A stretch of DNA of 60,310 nucleotides from Dentipellis sp. KUC8613 (GCA_002286715.1 NSJX01000006.1:972057-1032366), one strand, 5' to 3'; counted from the first letter of the stretch, positions 10,370 through 22,372 are shown. A program made the numbers and translations. The notes: generated by a model from the sequence alone, not told the origin.

Positions 10370-11214
10370 ATTTGTACGCAGGTCGGAGGGTCGACGGCGA
10401 GGGTGGCACGGCTGCAGAGACAGGGTGCAGGTGAGTTGATTTTTTAGGCCCTCTTTGTTTGTTTGCACACGCAGGTGTCAGTGACGGCCACGCGTACGCG
10501 CCATCGCTGGTGCCGCCGTTTCCCGAGTGTGGGTCAGCGACGGCACCGTGTAGTGCCGATGCGCTGGCATGCGGGCTGTTACGTTGAATGCGGGCGTGGC
10601 CCGCGGGCAGTCAGCGCACGCTGACTGGAGCATGGCCGAGGGAGTGGCGCTACACGCAGTGCATGCAGGTAGCAGCAGCAAGCGGATGCTCCCCGTATAG
10701 GTGGTAGCAGCAGGTGTGGCAGTGCGCGCAGCGGTGGCCCACACGAGCGTCCGCCGCGGCGCGAGTGGTGGCTGTGCGGGTGAGATTCGTGGCACATGCA
10801 CATGCCAATAAGAGGCGGCACCGTGTGCTGGCCGGCGCACAGGAGCGGGCAGGTGCCAGCACAGGCTGTGCGACAAGCAGCAGTGGCGGTACCAGCTGAT
10901 GTCGCAGTACGCGCAGCGACTGGCCGCGCATGTCTCGGTGGTGGGACGAGCAACGGTGGTGGGTGCGGGTCGAGGAAGCAACGGGGGGCGGTGCACCTAG
11001 TGACAGGGTGCACATGTGGAGGTGGCGGGCAGCGTGCAGCGACGGGATGAGCTGGCAAGCGGCGAGTGGTAAGCGAGCAGCGGCGGGTGGTATGCAAGCG
11101 GTGGTGGGTCGTATGCGAGCGGCGGCGGGCGGTAAGCGAGCGGCGGTGGGCGGTAAGCGAGTAGCGGCAGGCGGTATGTGAGCGGCGGCGGTGGCGGCGG
11201 CGGCAGCAGCAGCT
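10370..11214. repeat. G-rich strand-asymmetric tract
   Basis: G-rich on the plus strand (GGCGGTAAGCGAGCGGCGG words near 11120-11170, GGTGGC elsewhere). Minus-strand frames are open over hundreds of codons because stops are rare in this composition. It sits left of the AT-rich divider at 11220-11260 and mirrors the C-rich tract to its right. Confidence 0.7.
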
Positions 11215-11410
11215 GCTGCCACTGTATGTTATTTTATTTTGTATGTTTTGATCCTGCAAGCGGTCATGTGAGTATTCGTGGACGCATTACAGTGCGCCCC
11301 GCTGTGCACGCATTGTAAAGGCTATGGCTGCAGAGGCCTTGCTGCAGCCGGGACCTTTGCAATGCTGCTCATGGCAACAGTCGGGAAACATTGTAAAGGG
11401 TCTACTGGGA
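11215..11410 (+). repeat. Conserved divider repeat, partner of 7905-8100
   Basis: Carries a GTATGTTATTTTATTTTGTA AT-rich core, GCATTGTAAAGGCTATGGCT and GGGACCTTTGCAATGCTG. It separates a G-rich tract (left) from a C-rich tract (right) on the plus strand. Confidence 0.8.
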
Positions 11411-12740
11411 CACCTCCCGCCGCAGGCCTCTCCGCGCCCTGCGCACACCGTACACGCCCTCTTCGGGCCGTACGCGCTGTCCCCACGGCTTCTGCACCCT
11501 CTGCCATCCTCCACGCGCCCTCCACGGCCCTTGGCTGCCCTCCATGAGCCCTCTACCGCCCTCCACGTGCGGTATGCGCCCTCTGCACGCCGTACGCGCC
11601 CTCTTCGGGCCATACGTGCTGTCCCCACACCTTCCGCGCCCTCGGCCGCCCTCCACGCACCCTCTACCGCCCTCCAGGCGCCGTCTGCGCCCGCCGCCGG
11701 CCTCTCCGCGCCCACCGCAGGCCTCTCCGCGCCCTCCGCACGCTGTATGCGCCCTCTTCGGGCCGTACGCGCTGTCCCCGCGCCCTCTGCGCCCTCCACC
11801 GGCCTTCACCGCCCTCTAACCGCCCTCTGCGCCCTCCACGCGCCCCACGCGCCCTCCACGCGCCCCACGTGCCCTCGATGTGCCCTCTCTGTCCTCTCCG
11901 CCGCCTCCTTGTGCCTCCACACGCTGTCCGCGCCGTCGACGTGCAGTCCGCGCCCTCATCTTCGGCGTCTCCGCCCCCTCCTCGCGCCCTTTGCACCGTC
12001 CACCGCCCTCTTCGCGCTCTTCGTAGCTTCCAACTGCCCTCCTCGCACCCTTTGCGCCGTCCGCTGCCTCCTCCCGCCGTCCTCCACCTCCTCTCGCCGT
12101 CCACGCGCCCTTCGCTGCACACGCCGTCGACGTCGACGTGCCACATGCACCGTCAACGCGGCCTCCGCAGCCTCCAGCTGCCCTCCACTGCCCTGTCCAC
12201 GGCCTCAGCGCATCACACGCGCCCTCCTCTCGCCCTCCACGTGCCCTCCACGCGCCGCACGGGCCCTTCGCCTGCCGTACACGCTGTCGACGCGCCGCAC
12301 GCGCCGTCTTCGCGGCCTCTGCAGCCCTGTGCAGCCCAAGTTGTCATTATTCTTTTTGCATTTGCGCACCTCACCCCGCCACCTTCGCGCGCTGCCGCGC
12401 GCTCTCAGCCCCCATTCCGCCCTTTTCGCGGCCTGTGGGCTGTCTCGCGCCCCACCCCGCCGCTCGCACCCTGTCGCACGGCGCGACACGCCCTCAACAC
12501 CCCGGCCCCCCCTCTTCCTGCTTCGTAGGGCCATCTCGTGCCCCACCCCACCGTCTGCGTGCGCTGCCGCTGCGCCGTGCAGTCGCTGCGCCGTGCAGTC
12601 TCAGCCGCACGGTGGCGTCTTCGTGCCCCACCCCGCACCGCCCTTTTTGCATCATGGGACCGCCTTGCGCCCCTATGGGGCCATCAGTGCCCCACGCTGC
12701 TGCCTGCGCCACCGCCATGCCATCTTTGGGCCCCGCTGCA
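11411..12740. repeat. C-rich tract with an internal minisatellite
   Basis: C-rich plus strand with long open frames in every frame (up to about 480 codons), which I reject as genes. A block containing CGCCCTCTTCGGGCCGTACG recurs at about 11458, 11597 and 11747 with 140-150 bp spacing. The tract ends at a CATCAGAAAAAATA boundary motif near 12745. Confidence 0.75.
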
Positions 12741-12744
12741 CCAC

Positions 12745-13380
12745 ATCAGAAAAAATATACATGGGTATATAGGACATCATAGGTACTATAGCCTATAAAC
12801 AACCATAGCAATGTCTATTTGTTGATAGGCTATAGAACTACCACCCACAGCTATGATAGTGCTATGGAGTGCTATGGAATAAGGTACATTGCTATGGCTA
12901 CTATGGAATAAGGTACATTGCTATGGCTACTATGGAATAAGGTACATTGCTATGGCTGCTATGAAATAAGGTGCTATACTATGATTGCTATAGGTGTTCA
13001 ACAAGCTTCATACACTATATGTCCTATGCATACCATACAATAACCCCAACAGCTATGTATACAATACAATGACCCCAACAACTATGCATCACATCCAGCT
13101 GGCATATATGTGATGCTTCTATGACCTCAGATCCAAACAAGAAGAACATTGAAATCCACTTTATTTGTTGCTACACTAGATATACACTAGATATACAAAA
13201 CAGCTGGACTACAAGTACTTCAAACCCAAGCATGATAAACCAACAACTACTCATCCACAGGGCAGAAACAGTCTATGAAGTTCATGTTGAATATCAATTA
13301 GACCTCCAAAGATTAGAAAGGCTGCATACCATTGGAACAGAAACAACAATAAATCTAATAGGCAGTTCAGTTAGATAAAG
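12745..13380. repeat. CTATGG-type minisatellite and AT-rich flank
   Basis: After the boundary motif the sequence holds repeated CTATGG/CTATAG words. Near 12870-12975 there are three tandem copies of a 30-bp unit containing GGAATAAGGTACATTGCTAT. From about 13100 to 13380 it is AT-rich with no recognisable gene. The same word family occurs at 16470-16600, 19120-19290, 37150-37290, 49990-50180, 52600-53340 and 55660-55870. Confidence 0.75.
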
Positions 13381-13479
13381 AAGTGGAGAGGGATAAAGAG
13401 ACTCACCAAGATGGAAGGTATGAACATAACAAAGAAGGATGTTAGAAGCCATGAAGTGAAGTGCATAACACAACGGAGG

Positions 13480-14040
13480 AGCCCAGGCACTGATATGAAG
13501 ATGCAGGTGCGGATGAGCAGGAGAGTATAACGAGCATGCACATGCGGGATGATGGCGCGACTACGAAAGACTGGCGCGTCAGCGCAAGAAGGGCATGATG
13601 AGGGAGCGCGAGCATGAGAACGCCGTGACGAGGACACGGCGACGCGAGATGAGCACGAAGAGCGCATGCAGGCGCAATACGGGGTCGACGACGGCACGAG
13701 GAGGCGCAGATGGGAGGGTGCGAGGAGGTGCGGGGGAGAGCGCACGGAACAGGTGTGACGGCGCGAGGACAGTGCGACGGCACAAGAAGGGTGGGCAGGC
13801 GCAGGGGCGCGGCGACGCCTAAGATGCCACGTAGCACTGCTAATAGACTCGTCGTCAGTACTACATATGCAAGGGGAAAGCCTTACTGAGATACGGCACG
13901 GTTATAGAGAAGACGAGGGGAGAGAAGAGGAGAAGAGGAGAAGGTGGAAGGCGGAGAGGGGTGTGGGGTGAGGGAAAGAAGGAAGGAGAACGACGCGCGT
14001 TGGGTGTCAACGTGCTGACAGCTTTCCCACGCACGGGCCA
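13480..14040. repeat. G-rich / purine-rich tract
   Basis: Plus strand rich in G and A (GAGGAGGCGCAGATGGGAGG near 13700). No credible coding potential. It lies left of the leader module at 14200-14690 and forms the G-rich half of a G-left/C-right arrangement. Confidence 0.6.
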
Positions 14041-14199
14041 AGGCGCGCGTCGAGTCCATATATGTATTCGGATACACAGGCCGGAAGATTGATTCAAAAA
14101 TAACGAAAATATTTGAGTGTGTAGGAGGGAGTGTTTAATGTATGTATGCCAAATTTTATGTAGCTAGGGAGAATAATCATGTCTTTGTGCATGAGATGC

Positions 14200-14690
14200 G
14201 GGCAGGCACTCGACTTGCAGCACAAGTCACGCCGTCCAGATGTGGCGGAATGGAAACTGACAGGAATCTAGGCACAAATCGATGGTTTATGAGGGATGCT
14301 GGAGTCAGATTTCCTCCTCTTTTTACATGAGAAGTTTCAAAGCAGTCTCCTGCGATCCTGAATTTATTCTATATTTTCATGTATTTATTTTGCTCGCAAT
14401 CTGCGTCTTTCGAATTGGAGTCGTCGGCGGCCGGCAACTCCCGACGCCCGCGGCTTCAACTCTCGCTCTCACTCTCCCCCTCCCTCCTCCCTTTCCCGTC
14501 ATCCTGCGCGCTCAAAGCGCACGCACGCGAGTGCCCCATCGGCCGCCAGCATGCACGCACGCACGCTGGTGTCGACGACGACGACGACATCGTCATGGAG
14601 ATGGCGAGGGAATAGGCAGCAGGTACGTAGCACTTCGCGTATCGCAGTGTGCGCGATAACTAACGGCGTCCCTCTTTCGTGCCCCCAGTG
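14200..14690 (+). other. Alpha leader module copy 1 with predicted intron
   Basis: Shares with the modules at 51086-51560 (minus) and 54470-54975 (plus) a CAAGTCACGYCGTCCA block (about 14222), a CGGCAACTCCCGACGCC block (14432-14448), a CGTCATGGAGAT block (about 14590) and an intron 14623-14688. The intron has donor GTACGT, branch site CTAAC at 14660-14664 and acceptor CCCAG, length 66 nt. Downstream is a C-rich tract. The ATG in the CGTCATGGAGAT block meets a stop after a few codons, so the transcript looks non-coding or decayed. Confidence 0.65.
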
Positions 14691-15935
14691 CCACGCCCTT
14701 GCGTACCCGCTCCTCATTCCTCGCGCCCACGTTCTTCCTCGCCCGCTCACGCCTCCACACGTGCCCTCCCGCCTCTCTCTCCTCTCGTGTCTGCGCCCCC
14801 TTGTGTGCCCAGACCCCGGCCTTCTCGCGCCCTCGTCGCGCCGTCGTCGCGCTGGAGCGACCCTCACACCCTTTTCGCGCCATCGCCCATCTTCGCGCCC
14901 GCCCGCCCCTCGCGCCCTCTTCGTACCATCTGGCCGGTTTCACGCCGGTCTCGCACCCTCTTCATCGCACCCTTCTCGTCGCGCCGCGCCCGTGGGCCCG
15001 CGCACCCTCACGTCTCGCGCCGTCGCGCTCCTCGTCCCGTTTCAACCCGTCCTCGCGCCCGTCCTCCCGTCGCGCCGTCGTGCCCGCCTCGTTGGGCCAT
15101 CGGGCCATCGGGCCCTCGTTCCCACGTGCTGTCGCACTGTCGCGCTCCTCTCCCCCTCGCCACATTGTCGTCGCGTCGTCGCGTCGTCGCGCCGTCACGC
15201 CCATGCCGCCCCTCGCACCCTTCTCGTGCCCCTCCCGCCTTGCAGCCGCCCCCGTTTCGCGCCCCTCGCCCTCGTCTCCCCCCGTCGCCCTCTGTTGCAC
15301 CGTCACGCGCCCATCGCGTCACACCCCTCGTGCCGCTCGAGCCATCGCGCCCATCGCCGCCTTGCCTCTCTCGGCCCTCCCGCCGCCGTCGCGCCCGTCG
15401 CACGCCCGTCACGCCTGTCGCGTGCCTGTCACGCCGCTCGCGTCATCGTGCCCGTCGTGCCATGGCCACCTCCACGCCCTTCTCGGCCCTCACGCCCGTC
15501 GCGCCCGTCGCGCCCGTCGTGCCGTCGTGCCGTCGCGCCCGCCACGCTGTCGCGCCTTCGCCGCCTTGCCCCTCTCGGCCCTCCCGCCGCCGTCGCGCCC
15601 GTCGCACGCCCATCACGCCCGTCACACCGCTCGCACTGTCGCCACCTCCATGCCCCTCTCGGCTCATGCGCAGCCCTCGCGCCCGTCGCGCGTCCATCGC
15701 GCCCCGCGCACGCCGATCACACGCCTGGCGCCTTCGCGCCTGTCGCCGCCTTCGTGCCGTCCCGTCCGTCCTGCCGTCGCCACCTCCACGCCCCTCTCGG
15801 CCGTCGCGCGTCCGTCGCGTCCGTCGCGCGTCCGTCACGCCCCTCGCGCCGTCCCATCCGTCGTGCTGTCGCCACCTCCATGCCCCTCTCGCCCCTCTCG
15901 CCCCTCCCGCCCCTCTCGCCCCTCCCGCCCCTCCC
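14689..15935. repeat. C-rich tract up to the first assembly gap
   Basis: Dense CGCCCGTCGCGCC and CGCCCCTCTCGG words; near the gap it becomes an almost pure alternation of CTCGCCCCT and CCCGCCCCT. The three plus frames are open for more than 400 codons each, which is diagnostic of composition rather than coding. Confidence 0.75.
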
Positions 15936-16455
15936 NNNNNNNNNNNNNNNNNNNNNNNNNNNNNNNNNNNNNNNNNNNNNNNNNNNNNNNNNNNNNNNNN
16001 NNNNNNNNNNNNNNNNNNNNNNNNNNNNNNNNNNNNNNNNNNNNNNNNNNNNNNNNNNNNNNNNNNNNNNNNNNNNNNNNNNNNNNNNNNNNNNNNNNNN
16101 NNNNNNNNNNNNNNNNNNNNNNNNNNNNNNNNNNNNNNNNNNNNNNNNNNNNNNNNNNNNNNNNNNNNNNNNNNNNNNNNNNNNNNNNNNNNNNNNNNNN
16201 NNNNNNNNNNNNNNNNNNNNNNNNNNNNNNNNNNNNNNNNNNNNNNNNNNNNNNNNNNNNNNNNNNNNNNNNNNNNNNNNNNNNNNNNNNNNNNNNNNNN
16301 NNNNNNNNNNNNNNNNNNNNNNNNNNNNNNNNNNNNNNNNNNNNNNNNNNNNNNNNNNNNNNNNNNNNNNNNNNNNNNNNNNNNNNNNNNNNNNNNNNNN
16401 NNNNNNNNNNNNNNNNNNNNNNNNNNNNNNNNNNNNNNNNNNNNNNNNNNNNNNN
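15936..16455. other. Assembly gap (520 N)
   Basis: Undetermined bases inside a C-rich repeat. Any frame crossing it is artificial. Confidence 1.
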
Positions 16456-16469
16456 ATATATATGCTATG

Positions 16470-17815
16470 TGTACTATGAACACTTGACTAGAACCTATGG
16501 GACATATGGAATTAACATGGCTATCTATGGCTGCTATGGTTGCTATGGAACCCTCCATAGTTGACCACTCATTCCATAGCTACCATAGTCCAGATAATTG
16601 GACCCCTTGCTATAAAAATTTAACTTTTTTCAGATGCATCTGCACACCACACTGCCGTCTTTGTGCCCAACAACGCCGCATGTGCATCGCCCCGCGCCAT
16701 CTCAACGACCCGCCGTGCCATCTACGCCCCCTGCCGTGCTGTCTGTGCCCCGCTGCACCGATCTCGGGCCCCATGGGGCCGTCTTCTGCCCCTTGCCGCT
16801 GTCTTCCCCCCCTCCCGCCGCCATCTACGCCCCCCCGCCGCTCCGTCTGCGCCCGGCCGCGCCGATTTCGGGCACCATGGGGCCGTCTTCCGCCCCTCAC
16901 CGCCCTCTTCTGCCCCCCGCCGCCGTCTTCCGCCCCACCACGCCGTCTGCGCGTCCCGCTGCGCCATCTGTGACCCACCGCCGCCGTCTGCGCGCCACAT
17001 CGTGCCCTCTACACGGCCTCCACGGCCTCCGCACACCCTCCACGGCCTCCGCACGCCCTCCACGGCCTCTGCACGCCCTCCACGGCCTCCGCACGCCGCA
17101 CGCCGCCTCCACACGCCCTCAACGCCCTCCACATGCCATTGACGCCCTCCACACGCCGTCGACGTCCTCCGCACGCTCTCAGCACCCTCTGTGCACCGTC
17201 GACGCCATGTGTGCGCCGTCCGCCACCTCCACATGCCCTCCGCCGCCTCCGCACACCGCACGCCGCCTCCTCATGCTCTCAGCGCCCTCCGTGCGCCGTC
17301 GACGCCCTGTCTGTGCCCACGTTCTCGTACCCGCCCCCCGTTCTCGCACCTGCGCCCATGTTCTCGTGCCTACGCTCATGCCTTTGATCCGGCTCTCTGG
17401 CGCCTCATAGCGGCCCTTTCGTACCCCACAGCCGCCCTCTCGAGCCTCAACACGGCCCTTGCCTGCCCTCTCGCACCCTCCGACGCCATCTTGTGCCTCG
17501 GACCACCGTCATTCGCACCCCACCGCCACCCTCGCCATGCTCTTGTGCCCACTGATGCCCACTCGCGCCACGGGCCTCCATCGTTTCCGCCCTCACGTGC
17601 CCCGTGCCGCCCTCGCTTGCTCCCTCGAGCCCTGCACGCGCTCTCATGCACCACAGCCAGCCTCGCCGGCCTCTCGTGCCCACCGACACCCTCTCGCGCC
17701 TTGGGCAGCCGTCGTTTGCGCCCTCACGCGCCCCGTCACGCTGTCTCCAACTGCCCTGCGCCGCCCTCTCCACAGCCTCCTCGCGCCGTACACACCCTCA
17801 GCTTGTTTTTATCTC
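16470..17815. repeat. CTATGG words, TTTTTTCAGATG boundary, then C-rich tract
   Basis: 16470-16600 has CTATGG/CCATAG words. At about 16625 a TTTTTTCAGATG motif (inverse of the boundary motif seen elsewhere) leads into a C-rich tract with CACGGCCTCC and CGCCCTCCAC repeats. The tract ends at about 17815, followed by TATAGTTTAGTGTGGTGTA, a junction word that recurs at about 52458. Confidence 0.7.
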
Positions 17816-17928
17816 ATTTTTATAGTTTAGTGTGGTGTATTATAGTAGTGGCAATATAATCTATTATTATTGTCATTCTATTCTCCTGAATGTCAATACA
17901 GATACTCCTGCTATCAATACAAACAATG

Positions 17929-18921
17929 TTCTGATTCAGCCTTGAATGAGTTCTTAATTAGAGAGAGCTCACAGATGTGTAATAAAATCCAATAAAATGC
18001 AGAAAAATTTACATCAAATCAGATTGAGTCAAATGAAATGAAGCAGTTAAGAAAATTGGATAAAAGCAGATAAAAGTAGAAACAGTCATAAAAAATTGGG
18101 TGAAGTCAAAAATCAAATGATTTCAGACTCATCTCAAACAATCAAAGTAGAATGAGACAGGTTCAAGAGATGTCAATGATAAACAAGTGTTGTTGTACAT
18201 CTTATGATATTATGTATCACAGAATGGTTGTGGGTCAGTATGCCATATGGACAGTTTTGTAATAGCATACAATGAGCAAGTAGATAGGATATGTACAGTT
18301 TCACAGACTTTTCCATGCCACCTCTCACATCTGTGCCTTGTGCATACTGCCCACCTCAGCATTTTCCTTCCTGCACTGAGGTGAGCCAGTTCCTTTTCTC
18401 ATTTGTGTTACCATTTACCATCTGAAAAAAATTGAAGGGGTGAAAGGGAAGACTGAATGGAGGAGCAGCATTCTTTTTTGAGATGATGAAAAATTTGATC
18501 AAGAATGAACTCAAGCCTGATGAATGATCTGCTTCGTTCTTTTGGACATAGACTTTGTACTGACCAAGGTCTTTATGAGTATATAGTATTCTTGACCATC
18601 TACACTAATATGATGTCTCCTTTTGATGTGTATTTTCAGCCTGCACAAGCTCACAAGACAACAAGAGATGGGATGCACACAATAACAATCTTATCTCAAT
18701 GCTGATAAGATCCTGTCCAAATCAGGTTGTTAGCACCCGGATAAGAAAAGCAGCTCATTAGGTGTGATTGACCAGCCAGAAGGTAGATGACTGTAAGTAA
18801 GATGAGAGCCATAGCTTTTGGCATCAAGAACTGATTGATACTATTACAAGTTGAATGAAGTGAATGCTTTCCCCTGGCTGAATCAGACCTGCCACACTTG
18901 TGATGGCCCACTCCCAACTAG
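17929..18921 (+). mobile_element. Helitron-like element, subfamily A, complete 993 bp
   Basis: 5' end TTCTGATTCAGCC after a G. At the 3' end there is a subterminal inverted copy (GGCTGAATCAGA, about 18876-18887), a hairpin GCCACACTTGTGATGGC at 18891-18907, a 10-nt spacer and terminal CTAG (18918-18921) followed by T. The stem GCCA/TGGC replaces GCCG/CGGC of other copies, so both sides changed together. No ORF of interest; the interior is AT-rich with AAATC words (about 17990-18130). No target duplication is visible. Confidence 0.8.
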
Positions 18922-19330
18922 TATAGGTACGTCGCCGCCACTTTGACTTTAATGTTGACTCACCATGCAAGCCCGGAATCCTGGGCTTGCGTCCTTTAAT
19001 CTGTATGCTCACGTCCTTCATGCCGCCCTCTGCCGTGCCGACCCCTCCCTCTCATTCACATCAGGAAAATGTGTCATCGGGCTCCAGCAGATCAGCGATC
19101 TACTAGAGACGGCCCAATCTACCGGCATCTATGGTAGAGCTATGGTTGCTACCCATAGAGCTATGGTTACTACCTGTAGAACTCGGAAATCAGTCAGTAG
19201 ATCATGACTAATAGCCCTATAGGACTCCCAGTCTACCGTAGATGTGCATAGTTACCAGTAGATACTACCGTAGATTCCTATAGAAGGTACTGCACAAAGT
19301 GCAGTAATAACAGATGCACCGAGTAGAAAG
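18922..19330. repeat. Degenerate junction palindrome and CTATGG/TAGA words
   Basis: Starts with the TTGACT(G/C)ACCA block and a degenerate palindrome (AAGCCCGGAATCCTGGGCTT, 18969-18988), then short CTATGG and GTAGA words at about 19120-19290. No gene recognised. Confidence 0.5.
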
Positions 19331-19726
19331 CATCCCTCACTCAGGGATGTCAATAGTGCATGCACGAGGACAACATCGCTCGACAAGGAGATGTTTTCCA
19401 AGCTTGCGGACGACTGCTCTTGAGATCAGAACTGGATTGTATGTCAGGAGGCACTCAAGACAACTCAATATTGCATGCTGGAGATAGCCATTGACACAGA
19501 ATCATAAATACACCAGTGTGGGGAAGGGGAGTGTTCATGCAGAGAGAATAGCAGGTTGAGCTACCATTTTTGGTAGTCCAAACAACACAGTAGTGGCAGA
19601 GGCATGGCTCAGACAACACAGTTGTTTCAATTGTTAATTTTGGCAACCGAGACTACTATGCAGCTACAATCAATGCTCACCAGCTATTATGACTGACAAA
19701 ATGAAGCATACAGAACATGCACTAGC
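19331..19726. other. Unassigned sequence
   Basis: No open frame with a recognisable product, no clear repeat boundary; it directly flanks the LTR end at 19727. Confidence 0.4.
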
Positions 19727-20118
19727 TGTCAAGGGCGCTGGAATGGGAACAGGAGTTGCCACCCAAGTCACCACAACAACAACTAAGAGAGTAGGAAGCG
19801 AGAGTGACAGACGAATGCAGCACAGAGGCAGGTGTATTCCAGCTACCTATGGGGTACAGACACAGAGGACAGTCTGGGGAATTAGCTACTGAGACACAGA
19901 CTATATGTGACAGGAGAAACCAGTGGGTCATGAGAGTAAAGTAGTCCAAATAAGGAAACAATGGGATGGTGCGATAATGATGCAATCTGGTGAGAAAGGG
20001 GAAGAGAATCACATGAAAGAGGATGCTGTGCACTAGGGGCCGGACTCTTGCACTGCAGAAGGACTCCAGGCCCTGATGGCCTGGACCAAGTTGAGGAGAA
20101 AAGGAACGACCCGTAACA
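19727..20118 (-). mobile_element. 3' LTR of a Ty3/Gypsy chromovirus
   Basis: On the minus strand it begins TGTTACGGG right after a polypurine tract (AAAGAGGGGG) and ends TTGACA, giving TG...CA ends and about 392 bp. Its 3'-terminal segment recurs as fragments at 37324-37409 and 49392-49447, which supports the boundary at 19727. Confidence 0.7.
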
Positions 20119-20649
20119 TCACCCCCTCTTTATGGCGCGCTTGCACCTGGAGCGCGTGGTCAGCATGGATGGCGTCAAGGTAGAAGAGACCATGTAAATT
20201 CGGTGGGCATGCTGCCTTTGGATGAGCCTTGTAGAAGTCGGTGATGGCGCCTTTGGCATTGCTAAGACTTGTGTGTGGAAGCCACTGGTTCTCTGTGTCC
20301 GAATACCCAACCCATTTGACAAGGTATTCAATGCCACGCTTGTTCCGAGTGATACGAGCATCAAGGATTTTTTCCACCTCATACACCTCTTCACCATCTG
20401 CCAGGAGGGATGGGTTGTGGGTGTAGTTGGGACCATGAGCCTCTGTTTCCTTGTACGGAGAAAGCAGCGATGCATGGAAGACGGGGTGAATTCGCCATGT
20501 TGAAGGAAGCTTGAGTCGGTAGGTTACCGATCCTAGAACTTCTGTGATTTCGAATGGACCGAGATGTTTAGCGGCCAACTTAGCTTTTGGACAAGTAGTC
20601 TTAATGTTCTTCCCTTCTAACCAAACTTTGTCTCCAACCTTGTAGTGTA
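20118..20649 (-). pseudogene. Ty3/Gypsy chromovirus pol 3' fragment with chromodomain
   Basis: The frame encodes the end of an integrase (HYKVGDKVWLEGKN, then a KHLGPFEITEVLGSVTYRL block and HPVFHASLLSPY) and a C-terminal chromodomain (VEKILDARI, EYLVKWVGYSDTENQWLP). In chromoviruses this domain targets integration to modified histones. Only the end of pol is present: at 20650 it abuts a Helitron-like 3' terminus, and no upstream pol is found beyond 22295, where the RBM gene begins. The frame has no internal stop but is incomplete, so it is a dead fragment. Confidence 0.9.
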
Positions 20650-22295
20650 CTAGTGAGGAGTGGGCCGGCAAGCGGCAGGGTCTGATTCATCACATTTTAT
20701 CATCTTTATAAATCATCTTTATAAATCTCTATAATTGAGGACATATAGTTCTAATCTTTATCATGATTTGGTCAGATTTGATCTCATTTCATTCATATGT
20801 CCAATTGTGTTTCAAACCTAGTCAAGCAGTCCATGTGTCTCAGAATAATAGAGGGCATGAGCTGAATTGAAAACCTTGTATGATAAGCTAAAAAAGGGGC
20901 AGTACTTGCATTGGCATTCAGGACAATTATATAACAACAATTATATTGTTAGAACTATGAAACACTACACTAAACTAAGAAAATAACATCAAAGTAATCT
21001 GCTGTCACACAAAGTACCAATGTCACCCTTCAAGACATCTCAGGGAATTATCAGTACCTGGTTGTTGAACAGAAGAAGAATGAACATACTGTGCATAAGC
21101 ACTACACAGCATGACACGGCGCCATTGTGCACGTCGAGGTCCAAGAGGGCACGACAAGGTGGGAGGCCGCGAATGAAGGAACACGACGGCGCATAATGAC
21201 AGCGTAACGACGCGCGACGGCAGCGCGAGAGCAGCGAGGGAGGGCACGTGAGGCACCAGACGATGTGCGACGGGGCGACAATGGGGTGACAGGGCGAGAT
21301 GGGTGCGAGGGGCAAGACAGCGCGCAGGCGCAACAACGGCTTCAGATGGCCGCGATGAAGGGGCAATGGCGGCACGAGGGACGTGATGCCGCGACACTGT
21401 GACACCGTGATACAGAGGGTGGCGCGCCACAGGGTGCAAGAGGGCACGACGGGCAGGAGGTCATGGCGGGAGGGCAGGTGGCGGCAGCGCCAGCTCACCG
21501 CCTCTTGAGCTACCTGTCTTGCATGTCATGTCTTGTGGTTTGCATGCTCTGGTTGCCTCTCTCGTGTGTTTCTGTACGGACCATCTCATGCATGCTCAGT
21601 CCTTATTCACGTTCAGTCTTGCATGGTGTCTTGTGGCTACCTTGTCTCACTCTTCATCTGCCTTTCCTGCATCAAATGCCTTTGTTTCTTTTTTTGTCAA
21701 TCCTGTGATGTTATTAACATTCGGTTTTGTCTAGAAACATTTTTATCTATTCCTTTTCTATCATCTCTGCTATTCATATCTCTTTAATGAGCTGCATTCC
21801 AAATTCACATATGCATGCAGCTGATTTATAAATTCCCTAATCTAGCTCTTGTAGTTAGCATGTAAAGTAAGTCACCTTATCCTCTTTTTGTAATCTAGTT
21901 ATTGTTAGGTAGTGTAAACATCCTGTAATTCATTGGTTTTGCAAAAGTCAATATTATTTTCATTGAGGACATCACTCCTCTTGTATACTAATACATTTCA
22001 GAGAAGAGCTGTATTGCTTGTAGCAAGATACCTATACCTATATTCAGGAGAAAGAGACCATTCTTCATAGCATCCACAGCTGATACCTTACTGTATTGTA
22101 ATCATAGCTTTATTTTCATAACAATCATAGCACTATCATAGAAAGGGGAGATTCCGTGTTGATAGATACCTTTCTATGTGCATATAAAGAATATATATGT
22201 TATGAAGTCACATATGGTAAGATTTTTTTTCTGATAATGTACCAACCTTCACAGATGAATCAGAACCTGCCGCTTGCCGGCCCACTCCCCACTAG
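20650..22295. mobile_element. Segment bounded by two inverted Helitron-like 3' ends, subfamily B
   Basis: Both borders are 3' type. At 20650-20653 CTAG on the minus-strand element is preceded by the GCCGCTTGCCGGC hairpin and GATGAATCAGA; at 22269-22295 the plus-strand end has the same hairpin, a 10-nt spacer and CTAG followed by T. The interior holds AT-rich arms, a CAGTACCTGGTTGTTGAA block (about 21052) and a G-rich tract (21110-21490). No 5' terminus was found inside, so this may be two truncated elements joined 5'-to-5' or a fold-back derivative. Confidence 0.65.
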
Positions 22296-22372
22296 TCACA
22301 TTACAGCAAGATAACTATGTTTTGAAGGTGTAATGAGAATTCACAGATTTTTCAGATTTTGCTAAGCTTCAT

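Noticed and set aside
11324..12772. 482-codon plus-strand open frame in the C-rich tract
   Set aside because: All three plus frames are open over the same stretch, there is no domain or codon preference, and the composition (C-rich, few T/A) explains the lack of stops.
14551..16564. 600-codon frames running through the first gap
   Set aside because: They include 520 undetermined bases and are otherwise low-complexity sequence.
20650..22295. Ordinary TIR DNA transposon
   Set aside because: The same terminus elsewhere pairs with a different 5' end (17929-18921, 39355-43728), inserts without duplication and has a 3' hairpin, so a Helitron-like nature fits better, although this segment itself remains ambiguous.
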